A DNA stretch of 5,098 nucleotides, from contig DMDF01000202.1 of the NCBI GenBank assembly GCA_003446605.1, positions 1-5,098 of the forward strand. Direction: 5' to 3'. The notes under the pieces are model-generated. The model searched no databases, was not told the origin of the DNA, and saw nothing but the letters and a program-made list of their open reading frames with translations. The DNA is from Anaerolineaceae bacterium (GTDB lineage: Bacteria > Chloroflexota > Anaerolineae > Anaerolineales > Anaerolineaceae). Numbering within the stretch: position 1 is the first letter of the stretch; the number at the start of each line of letters is the position of its first letter. This document shows, one piece after another, positions 1 through 5,098 of the stretch. The translations under genes and the position numbers were made by a program.

Positions 1-1329
1 ATTTTTCTGGGAAATGAATTGGGTTCCCCACGTGGGTTGGGATTACTGCGGCGGCTCAACCAGCATACCATGCAGGAACAAGCCCTCTCATTATTGGCAC
101 GCTTGGGAGTGCAAGTTAAATCTTTGCATGAGATCGTTTACAACCTTTCTGGTGAACAGCGCCAGATGATCTCCATTGCCCGTGTTCTGACCTTCCCAGC
201 AAAATTGATCGTGATTGATGAACCGACTATTTCTCTTAGCTATCCCAACCAGCAAAAATTATTGGAACTGATCCAGAATTGGCGCCAGCTGGGGGTATCG
301 GTTCTGTTCAGCAGCAATAATCTCGATCATCTATTTGCGGTTACTGACCGCATCATTGTTCTACAGCAGGGTTGCATCTCTGCAGATCTGAGAACAGATG
401 AAACGAACCGCGAGGAAGTTGTGAATTATCTATTGGGAACGACTGCCTCACAGCGCATGACCCCGAATATTTGGGATTTCAACAGTTACGATACGGTTCG
501 CGATTATACGGAGAAATTACGCTATCATCAGATCCTGCTTGAAAAAGACCTGGCGGCGGAAGGATCGCTCAATCGCCAACTTGCAGAACAGCTGGCTGAA
601 CAACTTCAAGCGCTTGACCAGACCAATAATGCATTACGCGAAGCGCAGCGCCGCTTGCTTTCAGAAGGAGAAGAAGAACGCAAACACCTTGCCCGCGAAC
701 TTCACGATCAGATCATTCAGGATTTGTTGAGCATCAATTACGAGCTGGAAGAATTAGCTACCACGCAGATGGTTTCACCAGAACTGGAAGCGGATTTAGC
801 GACAGTGCGCAAAAGCATCCGCGATCTGATTGGAAACTTACGGCATATTTGTGGTAACTTACGCCCTCCCACCATCGACAGCCTTGGTCTGGGTGCGGCT
901 ATCCAATCTTATGTCTATGAATGGCATAAACGCACCGGTGTAGCCTACAGCCTCGATATGGATTCCGACCTGGGTCGAATGCCGGAGGCGATCGAATTAT
1001 CTATTTTCCGCATCTTGCAGGAAAGTTTGAACAATGTTTGGAGGCATGCTCATGCAACCACGGTTGCGGTTGAATTGCGACATACTTCTCCACGTACCAT
1101 GATGATAGCTATCAGTGATGATGGCAAAGGGCTGCCTGATGATCTGGATCTGACATCACTCACAGCGGATGGTCATTATGGGTTGATTGGCATCAGTGAA
1201 CGAGTTTCTTTGTTGGGGGGTCGCATGCATTTGGAAAAAGGAGACCCAAGGGGAACCGCACTTATGGTTGAAATTCCTCATCCCAGAGTGGAATCGAAGC
1301 GGAAATCCAAAAATTCCACCCCTGCTTGA
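1..1329 (+). CDS. ABC-ATPase-like domain fused to NarL-type histidine kinase (5' partial)
   Basis: The reading frame is open from base 1, so the TTG at 19 is not a real start. The gene begins before the window; 442 codons are visible (codon 1 = base 1). Codons 1-145 are the C-terminal part of a sugar-importer-type ABC ATPase domain: IFLGNE near the start, signature LSGEQ (49-53), Walker B LIVIDEP with Glu 74. The H-loop is FSSNNL, where the family has ISHxL, so the switch His is Asn 106. Codons 165-230 are polar, Glu/Gln-rich and probably coiled coil. A HisKA_3 dimerisation/phosphoacceptor box follows (ERKHLARELHDQ, phospho-His 235), then a HATPase_c domain with N-box ESLNNVWRHAH (from 341), DDGKG (from 373), GLIGISER (from 394) and GTAL (from 418). 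No membrane segment is visible, so the protein is probably cytosolic. By family it should autophosphorylate and pass phosphate to a LuxR/NarL-type response regulator, which is not in the window. The ligand is unknown. Kinase assignment is strong; function of the ABC half is inference. Confidence 0.88.
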   Translation: MFLGNELGSPRGLGLLRRLNQHTMQEQALSLLARLGVQVKSLHEIVYNLSGEQRQMISIARVLTFPAKLIVIDEPTISLSYPNQQKLLELIQNWRQLGVSVLFSSNNLDHLFAVTDRIIVLQQGCISADLRTDETNREEVVNYLLGTTASQRMTPNIWDFNSYDTVRDYTEKLRYHQILLEKDLAAEGSLNRQLAEQLAEQLQALDQTNNALREAQRRLLSEGEEERKHLARELHDQIIQDLLSINYELEELATTQMVSPELEADLATVRKSIRDLIGNLRHICGNLRPPTIDSLGLGAAIQSYVYEWHKRTGVAYSLDMDSDLGRMPEAIELSIFRILQESLNNVWRHAHATTVAVELRHTSPRTMMIAISDDGKGLPDDLDLTSLTADGHYGLIGISERVSLLGGRMHLEKGDPRGTALMVEIPHPRVESKRKSKNSTPA

Positions 1330-1330
1330 A

Positions 1331-1363
1331 ATAGGGGAAACCCCCCAATGGATATAGGGGGAA
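1331..1363. repeat. Alternating G/C tracts with ATAGGGG direct repeat
   Basis: Right after the kinase stop codon, ATAGGGG occurs at 1331-1337 and again at 1354-1360, 23 bases apart. The first copy continues through AAA into a run of six C (1341-1346), giving the palindrome GGGGAAACCCC. The same C run can instead pair with GGGGG at 1357-1361 across a 10-base loop, and CCCC at 1319-1322 can pair with the first G run. It could be a protein-binding site, competing RNA hairpins, or a remnant without function; the sequence alone does not decide. Confidence 0.4.
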
Positions 1364-1437
1364 GTTCTAAATTTCCATCGCTAAAATATTGTATTCTTTA
1401 ACGACCGATGATTCTAATCGAGATTCAATGAAGTTTC

Positions 1438-1466
1438 CCGGTAGATCAACCTACCGGATTATTTTT
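1438..1466 (+). terminator. Rho-independent terminator
   Basis: A perfect 7-bp stem, CCGGTAG (1438-1444) with CTACCGG (1451-1457), closes a 6-base loop and is followed by ATTATTTTT. It lies 108 bases after the kinase stop codon, so it most likely ends the kinase transcript and separates it from the importer operon. If transcription of the importer starts upstream of it, it could act as a leader attenuator instead. Confidence 0.72.
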
Positions 1467-1508
1467 ACAAACTGAGAAAAGCTATACGGAATAATACCTG
1501 ACTATTGG

Positions 1509-1528
1509 TTGTGGAATTTTAACCACAA
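1509..1528. promoter_or_regulatory. 20-bp inverted repeat, candidate operator
   Basis: TTGTGG (1509-1514) and CCACAA (1523-1528) are perfect inverted arms around the 8-base AT-only centre AATTTTAA. The size and symmetry suit a dimeric repressor or activator, and the position about 95 bases before the binding-protein gene suits control of the importer. There is no U-run after it, so it is not a terminator. The regulator is unknown. Confidence 0.4.
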
Positions 1529-1607
1529 AGAGAAGAAAAATGTGTGTTGGGGAGGTGAACAGGAAAAAATAGATTGAATAAGAACAAAAAAATCAGATCA
1601 TCTATTT

Positions 1608-1614
1608 AAGGAGG
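1608..1614 (+). promoter_or_regulatory. Ribosome binding site of the binding-protein gene
   Basis: AAGGAGG ends 6 bases before ATG at 1621. This fixes the start at 1621 and excludes the in-frame TTG at 1615, which directly abuts the SD. Confidence 0.85.
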
Positions 1615-1620
1615 TTGAAA

Positions 1621-2778
1621 ATGTCAAAGAAGTTTTCGTCTTACTCGATATTAGCAATACTGGTGATTTTCGCGATGGTGCTATCAGCTTGTGGATCGGC
1701 GGAAACCGCTGCAGAAGTTGAAGAAAGTGCTCCTGTTGAAAGCGAGAGCATGGAAGGTGAAGCATTAGCAGTTGGGATCATTCTCCCTACGAAGGATGAA
1801 CCTCGCTGGATTCAGGATGAAACCCGCTTTACGGAAGCATTAACTGCTGCTGGTTACAGCGTTGAGATTCTCTTCAGTCAGGGTGATTCCGCCAAGGAAA
1901 AAGCCAATGTTGAAGCTCTTATTTCCAAGGGCGTCAAAGTCCTCATCATCTGCCCGCAAGATGGCACAGCTGCTGCTGCAGCCGCAGAAGAAGCAAATAA
2001 AGCTGGCGTAAAAGTTATTTCCTATGACCGCCTGATCCGTGAAACCACAGCAGTTGATTACTATGTCACATTCGACAGCATTGCGGTTGGCGCACAGCAG
2101 GCACAGTACCTGGTTGATAAAGCAACCGGAACTGGCAACCCGCTGTATTTATATGCTGGTGCGGCATCTGATAACAATGCCTTCTTGTTCTTCGAAGGTG
2201 CATGGAGTGTACTGCAGCCCAAGATCGCTGATGGAACATTCGTTGTAAAGAATTCTAGTGAAGCAATAGCTTTACAGGATAAAGCTACCCTCACCCGTGA
2301 TGAAATGAGCAAGATCATTGGTCAGGTTACCACCAACTGGGATTTCAACACTGCCAAGAACCTGGCAGAAGCTAATTTAACTGCTACTACCGCAGCTGAT
2401 AAGGGTGAGGTATTCATCCTTGCTCCCAATGATGGAACCGCTCGCGCTATTGCGGATGCTTTCGGTGTGGATACCGACGTCACTATGTACTATGTGACCG
2501 GTCAGGATGCAGAAAAAGCTTCTGTGCAGTATATCATTGACGGAAAACAATCCATGACGGTATGGAAAGATGTGCGCACGCTTGTTGCAGACGCCATCAG
2601 TGCCGCCGTTGCTCTGCTCGAGGGGAATGAACCTGTCTCACAAGGCGCTTATGATAATGGCGCTGCGGAGATCCCGGCGATCCAATCCGCTGTTGTCACT
2701 GTCGATAAAGACAATGTCAAATCAGCTCTGATCGATTCGGGATACTACTCAGCTGAAGATTTCACTGGCTTAGAGTAA
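1621..2778 (+). CDS. chvE: ChvE/XylF-type monosaccharide-binding lipoprotein
   Basis: This 385-residue protein is the extracytoplasmic sugar receptor of a CUT2-family ABC importer. The N-terminus has basic residues (SKK), a hydrophobic stretch from about 10 to 21, and the lipobox LSAC with lipidated Cys 24. An acidic Glu/Ala/Ser/Pro linker runs to about 48. The mature part is a type-1 periplasmic-binding fold: VGIILPTK then RW (62-63), YDRLIR (from 135), the DNN triplet (184-186), TGQDAE (from 293) and YDNG (from 344). These blocks are characteristic of the ChvE/xylose-binding branch, not of RbsB or MglB. The exact sugar cannot be read; xylose, arabinose, glucose, galactose or similar aldoses are candidates. 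The length is normal once the lipoprotein leader and linker are counted. The ATPase and permease genes of the same importer follow on the same strand. The symbol is by family similarity, not proven orthology. Confidence 0.92.
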   Translation: MSKKFSSYSILAILVIFAMVLSACGSAETAAEVEESAPVESESMEGEALAVGIILPTKDEPRWIQDETRFTEALTAAGYSVEILFSQGDSAKEKANVEALISKGVKVLIICPQDGTAAAAAAEEANKAGVKVISYDRLIRETTAVDYYVTFDSIAVGAQQAQYLVDKATGTGNPLYLYAGAASDNNAFLFFEGAWSVLQPKIADGTFVVKNSSEAIALQDKATLTRDEMSKIIGQVTTNWDFNTAKNLAEANLTATTAADKGEVFILAPNDGTARAIADAFGVDTDVTMYYVTGQDAEKASVQYIIDGKQSMTVWKDVRTLVADAISAAVALLEGNEPVSQGAYDNGAAEIPAIQSAVVTVDKDNVKSALIDSGYYSAEDFTGLE

Positions 2779-2795
2779 CCAAAATTTTTCCACGA

Positions 2796-2835
2796 TACAG
2801 GGATAGTGATGGGTTTTCCCATTACTATTCCTGTA
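2796..2835 (+). promoter_or_regulatory. Large intercistronic stem-loop
   Basis: Bases 2796-2813 pair with 2818-2835 along an 18-bp stem with no unpaired base (16 Watson-Crick and two G-U pairs), closed by a TTTT loop. A-T pairing between about 2781-2789 and 2836-2842 could extend it past a 6-base bulge. It begins 17 bases after the binding-protein stop codon and ends 42 bases before the ATPase start. No U-run follows immediately, only AAAAATTTCTTAT, so a full terminator is less likely than an mRNA 3'-end stabiliser or a partial terminator. Such structures let a binding protein be made in excess over its ATPase and permease; that role here is inference. Confidence 0.65.
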
Positions 2836-2867
2836 AAAATTTCTTATACTATGAATTATTGGGAATT

Positions 2868-2871
2868 GGAG
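2868..2871 (+). promoter_or_regulatory. Ribosome binding site of the ATPase gene
   Basis: GGAG lies 6 bases before ATG at 2878. Earlier in-frame starts (GTG 2806, ATG 2809, ATG 2851) lack an SD, and the first two lie inside the stem-loop, so 2878 is chosen. Confidence 0.75.
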
Positions 2872-2877
2872 CGATCA

Positions 2878-4401
2878 ATGAATAATCCCATATTGGAGAT
2901 GAATCACATAACCAAAGAGTTTCCTGGCGTACGTGCATTGGATGATGTTTGTTTCACTGTGCAGGAAAAGGAGATCCATTGCCTGGTAGGAGAAAATGGA
3001 GCGGGGAAGTCAACATTGATGAAGATATTAAGCGGGGTATATCCACATGGCGATTATAGTGGGGAGATCATATTCGATGGAGAACAACAGATCTATGCAA
3101 ATATCAGAGACAGTAAAAATGCCGGAATCGCGATTATCTATCAGGAATTGGCATTGGTTCCGGAATTGACGGTTTATGAGAATATTTTCCTTGGGCATGA
3201 GATCAAGAATGGCTTTGTGATTGATTGGAATGAAACCATACAACGCGCCACGGAAATGCTGAAAAAAGTCAAGCTTGATGTCAATCCCACGGTGAAGGTG
3301 AAAGATCTGGGGCTGGGGAAACAGCAGTTGATTGAAATTGCAAAAGCCTTGAGTATGGATGTGAAATTGTTGATCCTGGATGAACCAACTTCTGCACTGA
3401 ATGAATCTGATAGCGAAAATCTTTTGATTTTACTGCGTGATCTCAAAAAACATGGGGTTACAAGCGTTTTGATCTCTCATAAGTTAAAGGAAGTGATCAG
3501 CATTGCTGATCGTGTGACTGTTCTTAGGGATGGACACACTATTTGTACGCTGGACGCGCATCAGGGTGAAGTGTTAGAGAATGTGCTGATCAAACACATG
3601 GTAGGGCGAGAAATTAATAACATCTACCCCGATCGTGCCCCACGCCAGATTGGAGAAACGATTTTTGAAGTGAAGGATTGGACTGTGTATGATTCTTCCA
3701 TCGGGCGCACGATATTGCAGGATATCAATTTCAATGTTCGTGAAGGGGAGATCGTGAGTCTGGCTGGTTTGATGGGATCTGGGCGCACAGAGCTGGCGTT
3801 AAGCTTGTTTGGGAATCCGAAAAATTATATTCTGCATGGCGATATGTTTCTGGATGACAAAAAGATCGGTTTCAAACATCCGGAACAAGCCATTAAAGCC
3901 GGTCTTGCGTATGTTACGGAAGATCGTAAGGGGAACGGTTTGATACTGATACAGGATGTAAAACAAAATATCACACTTGCCAATCTGCGGGCTATCGCGG
4001 ATGGCGGTGTTGTGAACAGCAACGAGGAAGTGATGGTGGCGAATGAATACCGCGATTCATTGGGGATCAAGACACCCAGTATTGAACAACGCGTTTTGAA
4101 TTTGAGCGGTGGAAATCAACAAAAAGTTTCAGTCGCAAAATGGTTATTTGTCAACCCCAGGATTCTTATTTTGGATGAACCTACCCGCGGTATTGATGTG
4201 GGCGCTAAATACGAGATCTACACCATCATGAACAGGTTGGTTGAACAGGGAATGAGCATTATCATGATCTCATCCGAATTACCGGAGATTCTGGGAATGA
4301 GCGATCGAATTTATATTGTCTCTTCTGGAAAGATTGCGGGTGAAATGACAACATCGGAAGCTTCCCAAGAAAAAATTATGCAGCTTGCGACTAATTATTA
4401 A
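2878..4401 (+). CDS. gguA: Sugar ABC importer ATPase, tandem domains (GguA/XylG/MmsA type)
   Basis: This 507-residue cytoplasmic protein powers the importer. Domain 1 has Walker A GENGAGKST (38-46), a Q-loop in IYQELALVPELTVYENIFLG, signature LGLGKQQ (144-150), Walker B LLILDEP (from 164, Glu 169) and H-loop ISHKL (His 201). Domain 2 has the altered Walker A GLMGSGRT (297-304, Arg replacing the usual Lys), the family block TEDRKGNGL, signature LSGGNQQ (409-415), Walker B LILDEPTRG (Asp-Glu 433-434) and ISSELPE where the H-loop His would be (Ser 466). One consensus and one degenerate site is normal in CUT2 ATPases, so this is an intact enzyme of normal length. The N-terminus MNNPILEMNHITKEFPGVRAL is typical. 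It follows the binding-protein gene after a 99-base gap and precedes the permease by 12 bases, so it is probably co-transcribed with both. GguA, XylG and MmsA cannot be separated by reading alone. Confidence 0.93.
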   Translation: MNNPILEMNHITKEFPGVRALDDVCFTVQEKEIHCLVGENGAGKSTLMKILSGVYPHGDYSGEIIFDGEQQIYANIRDSKNAGIAIIYQELALVPELTVYENIFLGHEIKNGFVIDWNETIQRATEMLKKVKLDVNPTVKVKDLGLGKQQLIEIAKALSMDVKLLILDEPTSALNESDSENLLILLRDLKKHGVTSVLISHKLKEVISIADRVTVLRDGHTICTLDAHQGEVLENVLIKHMVGREINNIYPDRAPRQIGETIFEVKDWTVYDSSIGRTILQDINFNVREGEIVSLAGLMGSGRTELALSLFGNPKNYILHGDMFLDDKKIGFKHPEQAIKAGLAYVTEDRKGNGLILIQDVKQNITLANLRAIADGGVVNSNEEVMVANEYRDSLGIKTPSIEQRVLNLSGGNQQKVSVAKWLFVNPRILILDEPTRGIDVGAKYEIYTIMNRLVEQGMSIIMISSELPEILGMSDRIYIVSSGKIAGEMTTSEASQEKIMQLATNY

Positions 4402-4413
4402 GGAGATTCACAA

Positions 4414-5082
4414 ATGTCATTCTTTAAAAATGTAAAACAAACCATACAGCAAAATATCCGTGATTACGGTATGTTCATCGCGCTTTTTGCAATTATGATC
4501 TTCTTTACCATCATGACCGATGGTATTTTCATTTCTCCGCGAAATATCAGTAATCTCATCAACCAGACCGGTTATATTGCTGTGTTGGCAGTGGGTATGA
4601 CGCTGGTGATTGTGATCAGGCATATTGATCTTTCGGTAGGCTTTTTGGCAGGCTTTTTAGGCGCTGTATCTGCCATCGCGATGGTTTCATGGCATCTCCC
4701 TGTGGGAATTGTGATCCCGATGGTACTGGGAATGGGTATTCTAGCCGGGTTGCTAACCGGCTTGCTAGTTGCAAAGCTTGGTATACCATCGTTCGTGGCT
4801 TCTTTGGCAGGATGGTTGATTTATCGTGGCGCGATCCTCTTGGTTACCCTGAAAACCGGCACTATTATCATCCCGAATGATACCTATAACGCAATCGGGA
4901 ATGGCTTTATCCCGGATTTTCCGGAGATGGGTTTTCTTCCAGGTGTTCACAAAGTGACTCTCTTGTTGGGCATTCTGGCGGTCATATTTTTTATCATTAG
5001 TGGCATCCGTAGTCGCGAGAAAAAGAAAGCCTATAACTTTGAAGTTGAAACACTGGATATGTTCATTTTTAAATTAAGGTAA
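4414..5082 (+). CDS. gguB: Sugar ABC importer permease (GguB/XylH type), 3' partial, frame broken near the end
   Basis: This is the N-terminal part of the membrane channel of the importer. AAGGAGA at 4400-4406 overlaps the ATPase stop codon and places the ATG at 4414 at normal spacing, so translation is tightly linked to the ATPase gene. Hydrophobic segments lie at about residues 18-40, 50-68, 75-95, 98-122, 125-145 and 178-196. HIDLSVG (70-76) is the hallmark block of CUT2 permeases of this branch. After residue 200, a charged loop (RSREKKKAYNFEVETLDMF) leads to what should be another membrane segment. The frame stops at 5080-5082 after only 222 residues, although relatives are near 400. Reading from 5079 in the frame one base back gives VIIYFA, a hydrophobic continuation. 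The stop is therefore probably caused by a one-base loss near 5070-5080, either a real mutation or an assembly error close to the window edge. The gene should continue beyond 5098. Confidence 0.85.
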   Translation: MSFFKNVKQTIQQNIRDYGMFIALFAIMIFFTIMTDGIFISPRNISNLINQTGYIAVLAVGMTLVIVIRHIDLSVGFLAGFLGAVSAIAMVSWHLPVGIVIPMVLGMGILAGLLTGLLVAKLGIPSFVASLAGWLIYRGAILLVTLKTGTIIIPNDTYNAIGNGFIPDFPEMGFLPGVHKVTLLLGILAVIFFIISGIRSREKKKAYNFEVETLDMFIFKLR

Positions 5083-5098
5083 TCATATACTTCGCAAA

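Larger units (their letters stand above)
1330..1620. other. Intergenic regulatory stretch between kinase and sugar importer
   Basis: No credible gene lies in these 291 bases. In order they hold alternating C and G tracts (1319-1361, beginning inside the kinase gene), an AT-rich segment, an intrinsic terminator (1438-1466), a 20-bp inverted repeat (1509-1528), an orphan SD-like sequence (1549-1558) and the real ribosome binding site of the binding-protein gene (1608-1614). I looked for sigma-70-type promoters and found only weak matches. TTGTAT (1389-1394), 18 bases, TCTAAT (1413-1418) would start transcription just ahead of the terminator. TTGGGG (1547-1552), 17 bases, TAGATT (1570-1575) would give a short leader. 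TTTACA (1464-1469) is a good -35 but has no well-spaced -10. The importer promoter is therefore expected here but not located. Confidence 0.6.

Noticed and set aside
19..21. TTG as start of the kinase fusion
   Set aside because: The frame is open to base 1 and reads IFLGNE, a conserved ABC ATPase segment, so the gene begins before the window.
539..730. Small + strand frame inside the kinase gene
   Set aside because: It overlaps the coiled coil and HisKA_3 coding sequence in another frame, and its composition is that of a shadow.
2039..2318. Overlapping frames on both strands within the binding-protein gene, and similar ones inside the ATPase and permease genes
   Set aside because: They lie wholly inside strongly supported genes, show no family motifs and have no ribosome binding sites of their own; they are shadows.
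2806..2877. Upstream extension of the ATPase gene (GTG 2806, ATG 2809 or ATG 2851)
   Set aside because: The extra residues do not resemble the family, no SD precedes these starts, and 2806-2835 is part of the stem-loop. ATG 2878 has an SD and a typical N-terminus.
3766..3789. Degenerate Walker A and missing H-loop His in ATPase domain 2
   Set aside because: Both are normal in the second domain of CUT2 sugar ATPases, so they are not signs of decay.
5064..5082. Programmed -1 frameshift in the permease
   Set aside because: The T-rich stretch ending in AAA is not a canonical slippery heptamer. Slipping there would meet TAA at 5070-5072 in the -1 frame. A lost base is simpler.
1..5098. Mobile elements, CRISPR arrays, tRNA or rRNA genes
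   Set aside because: No transposase or integrase motifs, regularly spaced repeats, or tRNA/rRNA-like segments were seen on either strand.

Overview
This window reads as a piece of a bacterial carbohydrate-uptake locus, with every gene on the + strand. The best guess for the source is a Chloroflexota (Anaerolineae-like) or other monoderm-type bacterium. The solute-binding protein is a lipoprotein with a clear Cys lipobox and an acidic linker, not a soluble periplasmic protein as in Proteobacteria. A cytosolic histidine kinase fused to a sugar-transporter-type ABC ATPase domain also fits that group. The phylum call is inference from protein style, not proof.

Layout. (1) Bases 1-1329 hold the 3' part of an ABC-ATPase/histidine-kinase fusion whose start lies before the window. 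(2) Bases 1330-1620 are a 291-base non-coding stretch. It contains alternating C/G tracts right after the kinase stop codon, a good intrinsic terminator at 1438-1466, a 20-bp inverted repeat at 1509-1528, an orphan Shine-Dalgarno-like sequence near 1549, and the true ribosome binding site of the next gene at 1608-1614. (3) Bases 1621-2778 encode a ChvE/XylF-type sugar-binding lipoprotein. (4) Bases 2779-2877 form an intercistronic gap dominated by an 18-bp stem-loop. (5) Bases 2878-4401 encode a two-domain sugar ABC ATPase of the GguA/XylG/MmsA type. (6) From 4414 the matching GguB/XylH-type permease begins. Its frame is broken at about 5070-5080, and the gene then runs off the window.

How they work together. 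The last three genes are the standard parts of a CUT2-family monosaccharide importer: binding lipoprotein, dimerising tandem ATPase and permease. The likely substrates are aldoses such as xylose, arabinose, glucose or galactose. The kinase fusion upstream is plausibly a regulator that senses sugar or transporter state, but a terminator separates it from the importer genes and no response regulator is visible. The most unusual item is the fusion itself: its ATPase half resembles the importer ATPase in the same window, but its H-loop histidine is replaced by asparagine.
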